Notes: generated by a model from the sequence alone, not told the origin. A stretch of 64,000 nucleotides of DNA from Qipengyuania intermedia (GCF_019711615.1 NZ_JAIGNS010000003.1:124001-188000), one strand, 5' to 3'. Positions 8,838 through 18,238 are shown, counted from the first letter of the stretch. Numbers and translations: made by a program.

Positions 8838-9881
8838 CTAACCCAATCCGCGTGCAATCCACGGCCCGATCAGGTTCGCGACCGGCAGGGGCAATTTCTT
8901 CCAAAGCTCGATCTTGGCCGAATAGCCTTCGTCGGTCGGGTCGATATTGCGCGCCTCAACCCCCGGTGCAGTCCAGCGACGATAGGTGAGCGGCTCAGGC
9001 TCGAAGCCCCAGTTCTTCTTGAATGCAAAGGGGCCGCTACCGGTCTTGGAGCGACCGAAATCGAACCGGTCCATCCCCTTGCGGTGGGCGTGGCACATCA
9101 GTTCGTAATACATTCGCTCGTTCGCACGCAGGCCCCGCGCTTCCCAGCGGCCGCCGCCCCAATAAGGCATCACCGCCCCATCGTGATAAAGCGACAGAAC
9201 GCTCGAGATCGGGCGCCCCTCGTGCGACACCGTGAGGATGTCCGCGTCGTCCCCGAACGCATCGATCACGGCAGCAAACAGACTGCGCGGGAAGACCGGT
9301 GTGCCGAGGTTGCGGACACTTTCGGAATAGCACTGGTAGTGCGCCTCCAGATCCTGCTCGCTGCGACCGACAGTGATCTGCAGATCGTTTGCCAGGCCCT
9401 TGCGGACCTCTGCGCGCGCCTTGCGGGGGATGGAGAGGAGTTGCGCTTCGTCGTCGCTCTCAAGCGGGCGGATGAAGCCTGCATGCAGACCTTCGATCCG
9501 GTGCCAGCCTTTGCCCGCATCGGGCGCGCGCAGCTCTACGGTCGAGACGCTGTTCCGCATGGCGAGTTCGGCAGCGGAGGCGAGGAGCGCCTCTAGCACC
9601 CGTCCATCGGCAAACAGGGGGCCACCCCCGACCGCGAAACCGCTCGATACCAACGCCCTGCCAAACAGCGGCGAATGGACGTCGCTCAGCGGCAACCACC
9701 CGCAAATCGCACCGCTGAGTTCCGCGACCAATCCCAAGGCCTTCTGACCGGTGCCCGCTTCTATCGCGGCCAGCCATGTGGGACGCTGAAACACGTTGCC
9801 GTTCCGGTCGCGCACGAAATCCTCGATGCGAGCGCGATCCTTCGCGCTGCCGAGATCTGAAAGCGCGACAGATACATTCAT
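8838..9881 (-). CDS. FemAB-family XrtA/PEP-CTERM-associated protein
   Basis: A 347-residue protein of the FemAB/GNAT-like acyltransferase fold as found in exosortase A clusters. Two GNAT-like halves are recognisable, with NVFQRPTWLAAI near the N-terminus, KARAEVRKGLAN mid-protein and MDRFDFGRSKTGSGPFAFKK near the C-terminus, a strong family signature. FemAB relatives transfer aminoacyl or acyl groups; the substrate in this system is unknown. Start is uncertain: ATG at 9881 gives the usual N-terminus, while GTG at 9899 would overlap the deacetylase stop by four bases (GTGA) and add six residues. It is 2 bases from the glycosyltransferase gene. Confidence 0.88.
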   Translation of the reverse strand: MNVSVALSDLGSAKDRARIEDFVRDRNGNVFQRPTWLAAIEAGTGQKALGLVAELSGAICGWLPLSDVHSPLFGRALVSSGFAVGGGPLFADGRVLEALLASAAELAMRNSVSTVELRAPDAGKGWHRIEGLHAGFIRPLESDDEAQLLSIPRKARAEVRKGLANDLQITVGRSEQDLEAHYQCYSESVRNLGTPVFPRSLFAAVIDAFGDDADILTVSHEGRPISSVLSLYHDGAVMPYWGGGRWEARGLRANERMYYELMCHAHRKGMDRFDFGRSKTGSGPFAFKKNWGFEPEPLTYRRWTAPGVEARNIDPTDEGYSAKIELWKKLPLPVANLIGPWIARGLG

Positions 9882-9895
9882 GGCGACAGGTGCAT

Positions 9896-10768
9896 TCACG
9901 CAGCCCAGTCCATGGCGCGATCGCGTTCGATCCCGGCAATCTCGTCCATGCGACCCCAGGCAAAATCCTCCAGCAGGTCGCCAAGCTTGCCGGCCATGCG
10001 CGAAAGATTGGTGTAATGCCGCAGGCGCGAGCGCAGCGGCGCCTCGGCAACGCGCGGTTGCTCGGGGTCGATTTCCCAGGGGTGGAAGTAAAAAATCGCA
10101 GGGCGGCCTTCGTCCCGGTTGACCTGTCGGATAGCCCAGCGGCTGAAGCCATAGGGAAGCACGCGGAAGAACCCCCCGCCTCCCGCCGCCAGCCTGCGGT
10201 TGGCAAGCACGGCGGTGGTCACGGGGATTTCGACGAGGTCGCTGCCCGCGACCGGATTGAAGGCAAAGCGCGGGGCATCGGGCCAACCGTAATGGTCATG
10301 CACCACCGGCGCGACGCTGGAGGAATAGGCGTAGCCGTGCTCGGCCAGGACCTCGTGGGCCCAGGCGTTGCGCGCATCGATGGAGAAGCTCGGCGCGCGA
10401 TAGCCGGTGATTGCGCACCCGCCCGCGTCCTCGAGGATGGCGCGCGATTTCGCGAGATCGTCGGAAAACTGCTGCCGCGTGAAGGTGAACACCCGCGTGT
10501 GGTCATAGCCATGGCTGGCGAGTTCGTGACCACGCTCGACGATATCCCGCATGGCGGCCTTGTTGCGCTCGGCGATCCAGCCAAGCGTGAAGAAGGTCGC
10601 CTTGACGCCAGCGTCGTCGAACAGATCGAGGATGCGCGCCACATTGTCGGCGACGCGCAGTTCCAGCCCGTCCCAATCTTCGCGCTTGAGGGTCTTTTCG
10701 AAAGCGCCCACCTGGAACCAGTCCTCGACGTCGACCGACAGGCCGTTGACGATATCACCCGGTTTCAT
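9896..10768 (-). CDS. XrtA system polysaccharide deacetylase
   Basis: A 290-residue NodB-type carbohydrate esterase (CE4), exosortase A subgroup. SVDVEDWFQ at 11-19 contains the catalytic/metal aspartates, HELASHGYDH at 81-90 the zinc histidines, and TGYRAPSFSI the conserved arginine motif. It probably removes N-acetyl groups from polysaccharide repeats. Start: ATG at 10768 is preceded by a strong GGAGGGG with a 6-base spacer, better than GTG at 10792, which would overlap the ATPase stop. The length suits the family. It follows the ATPase gene and precedes the FemAB-like gene in the same run. Confidence 0.92.
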   Translation of the reverse strand: MKPGDIVNGLSVDVEDWFQVGAFEKTLKREDWDGLELRVADNVARILDLFDDAGVKATFFTLGWIAERNKAAMRDIVERGHELASHGYDHTRVFTFTRQQFSDDLAKSRAILEDAGGCAITGYRAPSFSIDARNAWAHEVLAEHGYAYSSSVAPVVHDHYGWPDAPRFAFNPVAGSDLVEIPVTTAVLANRRLAAGGGGFFRVLPYGFSRWAIRQVNRDEGRPAIFYFHPWEIDPEQPRVAEAPLRSRLRHYTNLSRMAGKLGDLLEDFAWGRMDEIAGIERDRAMDWAA

Positions 10769-10788
10769 GGACGCCCCCTCCGACGCCG

Positions 10789-11985
10789 TCACGCCGCTTC
10801 GCGGGTTCCGGTCGACTCGAAATAGTCGATCATCATGGTCAGCACGTGACGCAGCGAACGCTCCTGATCGTCGAGGCGCTGCTCGATGGCGGAGAGGCGC
10901 TGGTCGATGTCTTCCGGAAGAGCACCGCCACTATCCTTGGTGGCGGCAAGCTTTTCAACCTCGCGGCGCAGCGCCGCCATGTGCTTGTCCCGCTGGGCGA
11001 AAGCGCCTTCGATCGCTTCGATCTGGTGATCGAGCAGCCCCTTCTTGCGCGCCGCCGTATCGGCCTGGGTCATCGCCGGGGCAGCTTCCGTCCGTGCCTT
11101 GGCGATCGCATCCGACGCGGGCAGGTTGCGATCCGGGCGCGCACGCTGCGGAGCCTCTTGTGTTTCTGCAGAGGCATCGCCGCTCATCTCTTCGATCACC
11201 GCATCGAGCATATCGACTTCGAGCATCGACTGTTCTTCCAGCGAGCCCATCAGCAGCAGGCGGTTCATCACCTGGTTGACCTTGCGCGGGATGCCCAGGG
11301 TTGCCTTGTGGAGGCGCGGCCAGATCGCACTGGCGAATTCGGGATTGCCCGTCCAGCCAACATGCTCGAGCCGGTGGGTAACGTAGGGCTCCATCTCGCC
11401 CGGTTGCATGGGCTCTAGATGGTGCGCCGCAATCACGCGCTGGCGTAGCTGTTCGAGCTCGTCCGACTGGGCGAGCAAGTGCTTGAATTCCGGCTGGCCC
11501 AGCAACAGCGTCTGCAAGAGCGGGTGAGAGCCGAGCTGGAAGTTCGACAGCATTCGCAATTCTTCGAGCGCGCCGATGGACAGGTTCTGCGCTTCGTCGA
11601 CGATCAGCAGGACACGGCGGCCGCCGCGCGCTTCTTCATGGAGGAACAGTTCAATAGCGGCGAGCGCACTCGCCTTGTCGCCGCCTTCGACATCGAGGCC
11701 GAAGCTGCGCGCCGCGACGTGGATCATCTCCTCGCCGTCGAGCGCGCTGGTCACGACTTCGCCCACGGTCATGCGGCGTTCGTCGAGCTTCTGCTTGAGA
11801 TGCGCGACCAGCGTGGACTTACCCGCACCGACTTCGCCCGTGATGACGACGAAGCCTTCCCCCTGATTGAGGCCATAGCCGAGATAGCTCAGCGCCTTCT
11901 TGTGGGTGATGCTTTCGAAATAGAAAGCCGGATCGGGGGTGAGCTGGAAAGGGCGCTCGGTAAAGCCGTAGAATTCCTCGTACAT
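10789..11985 (-). CDS. XrtA/PEP-CTERM system-associated AAA ATPase
   Basis: A 398-residue GspA/ExeA-like AAA ATPase found in exosortase A loci. The N-terminus MYEEFYGFTERPFQLTPDP is characteristic; Walker A GEVGAGKST is at 50-58 and Walker B VLLIVDEAQ at 124-132. After the ATPase core comes a charged, alanine-rich linker and a predicted coiled coil at about 325-385, which could mediate oligomerisation. Its role in EPS export or protein sorting is not experimentally clear. It lies 13 bases downstream of the beta-barrel gene and is cytoplasmic or membrane-peripheral. Confidence 0.93.
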   Translation of the reverse strand: MYEEFYGFTERPFQLTPDPAFYFESITHKKALSYLGYGLNQGEGFVVITGEVGAGKSTLVAHLKQKLDERRMTVGEVVTSALDGEEMIHVAARSFGLDVEGGDKASALAAIELFLHEEARGGRRVLLIVDEAQNLSIGALEELRMLSNFQLGSHPLLQTLLLGQPEFKHLLAQSDELEQLRQRVIAAHHLEPMQPGEMEPYVTHRLEHVGWTGNPEFASAIWPRLHKATLGIPRKVNQVMNRLLLMGSLEEQSMLEVDMLDAVIEEMSGDASAETQEAPQRARPDRNLPASDAIAKARTEAAPAMTQADTAARKKGLLDHQIEAIEGAFAQRDKHMAALRREVEKLAATKDSGGALPEDIDQRLSAIEQRLDDQERSLRHVLTMMIDYFESTGTREAA

Positions 11986-11998
11986 CAGGGCGTCCTTA

Positions 11999-13639
11999 TC
12001 AGAAATCGTAGCGCAGGCCGAGAAGCGCGGTTGCCGCGCGAATATCCGCCTCGCTCAGTTCGGAATCAATGGCATAGATCGAAACTGCAGCGCGGGCGGA
12101 TAGGTTCTGCCAGATCGACTGGTAGTAGGAGGCGGAACTGCCGTAGGAGAAAGTATCGCCGAATTCGCCGACACCGCTGTCGTACCAGCTGCCGAACGTG
12201 TTCACGCTGAAACTGCCTTCCCAGACAGGCCCGCTGACACCGGCTGTCACGTAATAGCTTTCGTCCACAACGTCGTTTGCCGCGGCAAGGACCGTGCCTT
12301 GCGCCCCGATAAACTTGCGATTGTCGTAACCTGCGGCAATGCCGGCGGTCATCAGGCCGACGCGGTGCGAATAGCTTGCCACGACGCCGCGACCGCGAAA
12401 CACGGAAGAGCGGACCGAGCCAAGGAGACCCGCAAGGCAATTGCTGCCCACGGTCGGACTTGTGCACCCGGTGATGTCTCCCGAAACGGGATCGCGCAGC
12501 ACTTCGAAATCAGTCGGAAGCGCTGCCAGCGCATTGTTCACCCTGCCGCCGAAGCCCTGCAGCGAATCGTAAACGCCCACGGAAACGTTCGACCTGCTGC
12601 TCGGCTGCCAGTTGAAGCTGCCGTAGAAGGTGTCGCTATCGTAGCGGCGGCCGAAAGTGGCCTGCAGTTGGGTGCGGCTGCTGGGGCGCCAGACGACACC
12701 GACATCCCAGATCAGGCCGTCGGCCTCGTAGGCAATGCGACGGGGGCTGGTCTCGTCGACGAGATAACGTCCGTTGCCACCGATAACCGGATTACCGTCG
12801 CCATCGCGAACCGCATCACGCGAGGATACTTCGACATCCTCGACCCCTGCGCCAGCCACGATTGCAAGCGTGCGCGAAACCGGGATGGTCACATCGCCGC
12901 GTACGTAAGCATCCCGCACGCGCTGGTCGAGATTGTCGATATCTTCCTGGTAAAAGCCCGCTCCGACGCCGACGCCAACGGGGAATGGCATTCCCGGCGC
13001 CGTTGCCGCACGCACCATTGCTGAATGCGAGACGCTCTCGTCGAAGAGGTCGATTTCGTCGCCCTGCGAGGTGACGAATTCCGGACCATCTATCCTCGTA
13101 TAGCCGACGCGGTAATTCGCATCCATCTGAACGTCATCGACACGCGTGGTCAGTGTGGGACCGGCGTAGAGCGAATAGGTCCTGGTCGTCGTGTCGTCGT
13201 CGCCCACGATCGGGGCGATGACCGATCCACCGGCTCCGGCAATTCGCGTGCGGCTGGCAAGTGCGCCCGCCTCGACCTGCAAGGTACGCGGAACGATTGC
13301 GGCGTAGCCACGGGCGATCCCGGTAATGCGGTCTGTATCGCGGGCGTTGTTGTCCCATGCGAAATTGCGCTCGTAACGCACTGAAACCGCTGCTCCGCTG
13401 TTCCGCCCGCGCAATTGCGCATCCACGCCTGCTGCTAGCTGGGTGTAGGTGACGACATCGTCGCCCGGCGCCATCTGCCAGGTGAATACCTGCGAGGCTT
13501 CGATGTAGGGATCGATCCGCGTCCGATCGACCGTGCCGGGACGCTCGTCCTCCCGCGCGCCATCGCCATAGCCTTGCGCTGCCGCGGGTGCGGCACAGAG
13601 CGCAAGCGCCGTTGCGAGGAGAGCGAAAAGGCGGCTCAC
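11999..13639 (-). CDS. TIGR03016-type PEP-CTERM-associated outer membrane beta-barrel protein
   Basis: A 546-residue exported protein. The GTG start at 13639 opens a clean signal peptide (SRLFALLATALALCAAPAAAQG, cleavage after AAAQ or nearby), whereas the longer frame from 13702 adds a meaningless N-terminus. The mature part alternates short polar turns with aromatic, alternating-hydrophobicity strands and ends in Phe (LLGLRYDF), the outer-membrane insertion signature. It matches the PEP-CTERM-system-associated outer-membrane family, likely the EPS channel or a partner of the Wza-like lipoprotein (inference). Four bases separate it from the kinase gene. Confidence 0.9.
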   Translation of the reverse strand: MSRLFALLATALALCAAPAAAQGYGDGAREDERPGTVDRTRIDPYIEASQVFTWQMAPGDDVVTYTQLAAGVDAQLRGRNSGAAVSVRYERNFAWDNNARDTDRITGIARGYAAIVPRTLQVEAGALASRTRIAGAGGSVIAPIVGDDDTTTRTYSLYAGPTLTTRVDDVQMDANYRVGYTRIDGPEFVTSQGDEIDLFDESVSHSAMVRAATAPGMPFPVGVGVGAGFYQEDIDNLDQRVRDAYVRGDVTIPVSRTLAIVAGAGVEDVEVSSRDAVRDGDGNPVIGGNGRYLVDETSPRRIAYEADGLIWDVGVVWRPSSRTQLQATFGRRYDSDTFYGSFNWQPSSRSNVSVGVYDSLQGFGGRVNNALAALPTDFEVLRDPVSGDITGCTSPTVGSNCLAGLLGSVRSSVFRGRGVVASYSHRVGLMTAGIAAGYDNRKFIGAQGTVLAAANDVVDESYYVTAGVSGPVWEGSFSVNTFGSWYDSGVGEFGDTFSYGSSASYYQSIWQNLSARAAVSIYAIDSELSEADIRAATALLGLRYDF

Positions 13640-13643
13640 GGAA

Positions 13644-14669
13644 TTATTCCCCGTACCCGTAATAGCTGCCGAACTTGCGCCCGCTCGGGCTGAAGGTGGC
13701 ATCGTTAAGCAGCAGGCGAATATCGGGACATGCCGAAAGCAGGTCGATCGCGTCTTCGAGCGCGACTTGGCCGGTTACATCCGCACGCGCGACCAGGAGG
13801 GCCTGGCCGACGTGCTTTGCCAGTTCGCTGGCAGGCGTCGCTGCAAGCGCTGGCGGGCTGTCGAACACGATCATCCGGTTCGGCGCACCGCGGGTGAGAC
13901 GGTTGAGCACTTCCCACGTCCGCTCGCTGGCAAGATACTCGCTGTCACGCCCCGTGCGCGCTCCGGCCCCGAGAACCCAGAGGCCGGGAATATCGGTCCC
14001 GATGACATGGTCCTCGACATGGCTGGACGGGTCGGCAAGGACGTCCATAAAACCGGTTTCATGCGACAGGCCAAGCTTCGACAGGATGCACGGCTTGCCG
14101 AAATCGGCGTCGATCAGCAGGACTTCGCTGTCGCGTTCCGCTGCCATGGCCAGCGCAAGATTGAGAGCGCAGAAGGTCTTGCCTTCGTTGGGATGGGGTG
14201 AGCACACGAGCACCCGCCGCGATGCCGCAGTACCCTCGGCGCTGGCCAAGGAGAGCACCTGCCGCTTAACGATCCTGAATTCCTCCAGCAGGCGCGAGGC
14301 ACCGCCGTCGGGGTCGATCAGGCCCTGTTCGCGTAGGAGATCGCGGGATACCGGGTGGCGTTCGCCCGAAAATTGCACCGCAGGCTGCGCATCGCTGCGA
14401 CGGCGGCCCTGGATTTCGGGGACCGGTTGTTGTTCCGGCTCTGCAACAGGTCTCGCCTGTGCTTTTTCCTCCGGCGCGGGACCTGGCTGCGGAGCGCGCT
14501 TGGGCGCGAACTTCTTCTTGGCGTCCGCGTCCAGCATGACGGGGACGGCTGCGGGCGTAAGCTTGTCGAGGCCGAAGGCACCGCTCGCCCTTTCGAGCAG
14601 CGAATCCTTCTTGTCCTTCGCATCGGCCTTGTCGGCCGTAGTTATGTTGGTGGGCTTGTTCACACTCAT
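13644..14669 (-). CDS. XrtA-associated tyrosine autokinase (BY-kinase)
   Basis: A 341-residue bacterial tyrosine kinase of the exosortase A type. A long, charged, Pro/Glu-rich N-terminal arm (about 1-125) precedes the P-loop domain. Walker A is SPHPNEGKT at about 157-165, with His-Pro-Asn where Gly-rich residues are more usual. Walker A' is LLIDADFGKP near 184, and FDSPP supplies Walker B. The C-terminus GSYYGYGE is the expected tyrosine cluster for autophosphorylation. It should couple phosphorylation to chain-length control with the adjacent Wzz-like protein. ATG at 14669 has GAGG upstream. Its start lies inside the window of the chain-length gene's last codons (stop at 14674). Confidence 0.92.
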   Translation of the reverse strand: MSVNKPTNITTADKADAKDKKDSLLERASGAFGLDKLTPAAVPVMLDADAKKKFAPKRAPQPGPAPEEKAQARPVAEPEQQPVPEIQGRRRSDAQPAVQFSGERHPVSRDLLREQGLIDPDGGASRLLEEFRIVKRQVLSLASAEGTAASRRVLVCSPHPNEGKTFCALNLALAMAAERDSEVLLIDADFGKPCILSKLGLSHETGFMDVLADPSSHVEDHVIGTDIPGLWVLGAGARTGRDSEYLASERTWEVLNRLTRGAPNRMIVFDSPPALAATPASELAKHVGQALLVARADVTGQVALEDAIDLLSACPDIRLLLNDATFSPSGRKFGSYYGYGE

Positions 14670-14673
14670 GTCC

Positions 14674-16194
14674 TCACGCCACCGAACCAACCTGCACGAG
14701 CTCGACGACGAGCAGCAGCAGGCACAGCGCAGCCAAGGCACCGGTGCCGGCGAAGAATTGTTTCAGTCGCAGCTTTTCGTGGAGTTTGTTCGCCTCCGTC
14801 ATCGAGCGTGAAACAGTCCCGATCACCGGCAGATCCAGGGCGCTCTCCAACCGCTCTGCCGTGGTGAAGCTGGACTTCAGCAGACCAAGGACAAATGCGA
14901 CACCCGCGCCGATGGCGAGACCTGCCATGAGCACCCCGACCAGCAGGAGCGGCCGGTTCGGCGCGGCAGGGGTCTGCGGCAGGATCGGCGGATCGATCAC
15001 GTCGAACTGGAAGGAGTTGCGGTTCGTTTCATAGTCTCCGCGCACCCGCATCCGCTCCCGGCTCTGAAGGAGTTCGTCGTACTTCTCCTTCTGGACCTCG
15101 TAATCGCGGCTGATGCGGCGGGCTTCCGCAGCTACTGCCGGTTCGGACGCCTGCGAGGCGATAAGCGCGGTGATGTCGGATTGCAGGGCAACCTTGCGGG
15201 CCTGAAGGGCCTGCACATTGGCCTGGCGTTCGGCACGGATCGACACGAGCGAGCTATAGGCGGGATTTATCGAGGCGCCCGAACTGGACGGCGCTGCATT
15301 CGCCTGCTGGCGCAGCGCGTCGATCTGGCGCAGCTGGGCAACGACATCGGGGTGGCTGTCGGTGAGACCGCGTGCCCGCATCGAGGCAAGCTGCGATTCT
15401 GCCTGTACCAGCGCGCCTTGGGGGCCACCGCCTGCTCCCGGTGTCACGATCGTGCGCGGCGTCCCGGCAATCTGCCCGTTGATGGCTGCGAGCGAGCTTT
15501 GGGCAGCGGCAATATCGGCATCGACATTGCGCATTTCGCTGCGCATCGTTTGCAGGCGCAGCGCGCTGGCGCCTGCTCCCGCAACCGCTTCCGGATTGGC
15601 TGCCTCGAAGGCAAGGCGGCGTTCTTCGATCGCTTCGAGTTCGGCCTTGCGCTCTTCCAGCGCCTGCTCGAGGAAGATCATGGTCTGGGCCACATCACCC
15701 CTGTTGTCGGCGATGTTCTGTTCGCGAAACAGGTCGATCATGCGCTGGACCACTTCCTGGGCCAGCTTGGCGTTTTCCGCATCGGAAAAGCCGCTGCGCC
15801 CGATGGTCGCGGTAATCTCGAACAGGTTCTGCTGCTGCAGGCTCACGCGGATATTGTCGGACAGGTCGGCGACCGCGTTCTGCATCTCCAGATCGGTCTG
15901 CACCTTGTCCCCGAGCCGGGTCGAGCGGATTATCTTTTCGAGGTTCGTCGTGCTCGTTAGGGTCTGGCGAACGCGCGTGATCGCCTCTTCGCCACCATTC
16001 GCGATCTGCAGTTCCTCGCCCAGCACGTCTTCCAGTTCGACGAAGATTCGCGCCCTGCTCTCGTAGCTGTTCGGAATGAAGGCCACCGCCATCCAGCCCA
16101 GCACGCAAACGCCCCAGGCCACCGCCAGAGCTATCCAGCGGCGGTTCCAGATCGTGTGCAGCGCGCTGCGAAACTGGTCGATGATGTCCTGCAT
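14674..16194 (-). CDS. XrtA system polysaccharide chain-length determinant (Wzz/GumC-like)
   Basis: A 506-residue polysaccharide copolymerase. It has a first transmembrane helix at about 18-41, a long periplasmic part rich in coiled coil (for example ALEERKAELEAIEERR, and the region 330-390 of charged heptads), and a second helix at about 425-448 (LLLVGVLMAGLAIGAGVAFVLG) followed by a short cytoplasmic tail with SALDLPVIGTVSRS. No P-loop is present, so the kinase is separate and encoded just downstream. It sets polymer length and links synthesis to the export lipoprotein 15 bases upstream. Length fits the exosortase A subgroup. Confidence 0.93.
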   Translation of the reverse strand: MQDIIDQFRSALHTIWNRRWIALAVAWGVCVLGWMAVAFIPNSYESRARIFVELEDVLGEELQIANGGEEAITRVRQTLTSTTNLEKIIRSTRLGDKVQTDLEMQNAVADLSDNIRVSLQQQNLFEITATIGRSGFSDAENAKLAQEVVQRMIDLFREQNIADNRGDVAQTMIFLEQALEERKAELEAIEERRLAFEAANPEAVAGAGASALRLQTMRSEMRNVDADIAAAQSSLAAINGQIAGTPRTIVTPGAGGGPQGALVQAESQLASMRARGLTDSHPDVVAQLRQIDALRQQANAAPSSSGASINPAYSSLVSIRAERQANVQALQARKVALQSDITALIASQASEPAVAAEARRISRDYEVQKEKYDELLQSRERMRVRGDYETNRNSFQFDVIDPPILPQTPAAPNRPLLLVGVLMAGLAIGAGVAFVLGLLKSSFTTAERLESALDLPVIGTVSRSMTEANKLHEKLRLKQFFAGTGALAALCLLLLVVELVQVGSVA

Positions 16195-16209
16195 GCCCCC
16201 TGCTCCGCC

Positions 16210-16851
16210 TTAGAAGGCGCTTTCCGGGATGATGATCACATCTCCGGGCTGGAGGAGCACGTTGGCATCGCTGTCACCGCGCCTCAGGAGATCGGTCAGG
16301 CGCAGAGCATATTCGCGCTGCGATCCGGTATTCTTGTCGAACCGGATAAGCTTGGCGCGGTTGCCTGCTGCAAATTCGCTCAGGCCGCCGACGGAAATCA
16401 TTGCGTCGAGAACGGTCATGTTGGCGCGATACGGCAACGATGCGGGCTTTTCGGTCGCGCCGACGATGCGAATCTGTTGGCTGAAGGTGCCCGCAAACTC
16501 GTTCACGATTACCGAAACGAGAGGCTCTTCGATATACTGGCTCAGCTGGGCGCGGATGTCTTCCTCGAGCTGGGAGGGTGTTTTCCCGACAGCCGCCAGG
16601 TCCTTGACCAAGGGAATGGTGATCCTTCCGTCCGGACGGACCTGGATGTTCTCCGCACCGAGCTCCGGGTTGCGCCAGACGTGGATCGTCAGCTCGTCGA
16701 GGGGCCCGATGATGTATTCGGCGCCCGGCTCTTCCTGCGCGGAGACGAACGTCGCAGGCGGCAGTTCTTCTCCGCCGGTAGTAGCGCACCCTCCGAGGGC
16801 CAGACCGGCGCACAGGAAGGCAGCGAAAGCGGCAGATCGCGACGAATGCAT
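16210..16851 (-). CDS. XrtA system polysaccharide export lipoprotein (Wza-like)
   Basis: A 213-residue lipoprotein of the Poly_export/SLBB family. The lipobox ALGGC places the lipidated Cys at 22. The poly_export domain follows (YIIGPLDELTIHVWRN), then an SLBB region with RIVGATEKPASLPY and the closing LLQPGDVIIIPESAF. It should form the outer-membrane or periplasmic gate for the polysaccharide. It is the first gene of the ten-gene run; a perfect 12-base palindrome overlaps its start codon and a repeated 11-mer lies upstream. No good Shine-Dalgarno is visible at the ATG. Confidence 0.93.
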   Translation of the reverse strand: MHSSRSAAFAAFLCAGLALGGCATTGGEELPPATFVSAQEEPGAEYIIGPLDELTIHVWRNPELGAENIQVRPDGRITIPLVKDLAAVGKTPSQLEEDIRAQLSQYIEEPLVSVIVNEFAGTFSQQIRIVGATEKPASLPYRANMTVLDAMISVGGLSEFAAGNRAKLIRFDKNTGSQREYALRLTDLLRRGDSDANVLLQPGDVIIIPESAF

Positions 16852-16861
16852 TTACGTAAAT
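16850..16861. promoter_or_regulatory. Palindrome ATTTACGTAAAT at the start of the EPS operon
   Basis: A perfect 12-base palindrome whose first bases overlap the start codon of the export lipoprotein gene. Such AT-rich symmetry inside GC-rich DNA could be an operator for a dimeric repressor of the ten-gene run. The function is inferred; no matching regulator is encoded nearby. Confidence 0.35.
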
Positions 16862-16873
16862 CCCTGATACTGG

Positions 16874-16967
16874 ATGGACCCGCGGATTGCGCCGCACGCA
16901 CATCTTCCCAAATTCGCCGTGGTTCTTGCGCGAAAAAGGTGAACATACCGTTAGCCATGGACCCGCG
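16874..16967. repeat. Two direct copies of ATGGACCCGCG upstream of the EPS operon
   Basis: The 11-mer ATGGACCCGCG occurs at 16874-16884 and again at 16957-16967, both inside the 160-base gap between the PLP decarboxylase stop and the export lipoprotein start. The 83-base offset is close to eight helical turns, compatible with two regulator sites, but chance cannot be excluded. I saw no sigma-54-type -24/-12 promoter in this gap. Confidence 0.35.
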
Positions 16968-17011
16968 AACGCGCGGAATCACTAGGAATTAGCACGAATT
17001 GGCGAGGTGTC

Positions 17012-18238
17012 TCAAATCAGGACTTCCGCCGCGGGTCCCTGCCCTAGGAATGCGCTGGGAGAAGCGCTCGCGCCATAGGCTCCCGCGCAGAAAACGGCGA
17101 CCAGATCGCCGACTTCCGCGCGCGGCAGGAAAGCTTGGTCGGCCAGCCTGTCGAGCGGGGTACAAAGGCAGCCCACGACGTTGACCTCTTCGGACGGCTC
17201 GTCTCCGAAGCGATTGGCGATGGCTACCGGATAATTGCGACGGACCACGGTCCCGAAATTGCCCGATGCCGCGAGTTGGTGGTGAAGCCCTCCGTCGGTC
17301 ACGAGATAGGTCTGACCGTGGCTTTCCTTCCGGTCGATGATACGGGTGATGTAAACACCGGCTTCACCCACGATGTAACGACCCAGTTCCACGAAGAGAT
17401 CGGCTTCCGTCAAGCTTTCCGGAAGCTTTTTCAATCTCTTGTCCAAGGCTTCTCCCACCGAATCAAGATCGAGAGGCTCGTCGCCATGAAAATAGGGAAT
17501 GCCGAAACCCCCGCCCATGTTGAGCTTGGGCAACTCGACCTGGGCTTCCCGCGCCAATCTGTCCGCCAGCTCAAGGATATTCCCCTGTGAATCGACAATC
17601 GCATCCGCGCTCAGGGCCTGGCTGCCGGTGAAGATATGCAGGCCCCGCCATTCGCAACCTGCATCTACGATAGTCCGGATCAACGCGGGAACGCGCTCGG
17701 CATCGACGCCGAAGGGTTTGGCGCCGCCGCCCATCTTCATTCCTGAGCCCTTGAGCTCGAAATCCGGATTGACCCGCACCGCTAGCCGGGGAGTCTTCCC
17801 GACACGCTCCGCAATATCGAGGGCACGCGATGCTTCGTTCTCGCTTTCGAGGTTGAGGGTAACCCCTGCCGCGATCGCCGCTTCCAGTTCCGCGTCACGT
17901 TTGCCGGGACCCGCGAAACTGATGCGCGTACCGTCGATACCAAGCTGCTGAAGCATCTCCAGCTCGCCTCCGGAAGCGATGTCCAGGCCATCGACCAAAC
18001 CCGATACGAATTCGAGAAGAGGAGCGTAACTGTTTGCCTTGATTGCGTAATTGATCTTTATCCGATCGGGAAGTGAAGCGCGCAAATGCGCGATCCTGCG
18101 CTCGATCAGGGTCCTGGAATAGGCGAAGAAGGGTGTCCGTCCGGCCTTCGCCTCCATCTCAGCAAGTCCAACGCCGCCTGCCGCAAGCTCGCCATCGACG
18201 GCCTCGAAGCCGTGGGGGATCGGTCCGGTGGGCTTCAT
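17012..18238 (-). CDS. PLP-dependent decarboxylase, exosortase A system-associated
   Basis: A 408-residue fold-type III PLP enzyme related to diaminopimelate and ornithine decarboxylases. Lys67 in INYAIKANSY is the Schiff-base lysine, and the barrel contains NMGGGFGIPYF (phosphate-binding glycine loop). The C-terminal beta domain has VGCLCTPLD and AVFCAGAYGASASP, with the Cys and Tyr/Ser positions of the second active-site half. It is the exosortase-A-associated subgroup; the amino acid substrate is unknown and the product could feed the adjacent AMP-ligase/ACP enzymes (inference). Its ATG overlaps the ligase stop by four bases, indicating coupling. Confidence 0.92.
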   Translation of the reverse strand: MKPTGPIPHGFEAVDGELAAGGVGLAEMEAKAGRTPFFAYSRTLIERRIAHLRASLPDRIKINYAIKANSYAPLLEFVSGLVDGLDIASGGELEMLQQLGIDGTRISFAGPGKRDAELEAAIAAGVTLNLESENEASRALDIAERVGKTPRLAVRVNPDFELKGSGMKMGGGAKPFGVDAERVPALIRTIVDAGCEWRGLHIFTGSQALSADAIVDSQGNILELADRLAREAQVELPKLNMGGGFGIPYFHGDEPLDLDSVGEALDKRLKKLPESLTEADLFVELGRYIVGEAGVYITRIIDRKESHGQTYLVTDGGLHHQLAASGNFGTVVRRNYPVAIANRFGDEPSEEVNVVGCLCTPLDRLADQAFLPRAEVGDLVAVFCAGAYGASASPSAFLGQGPAAEVLI

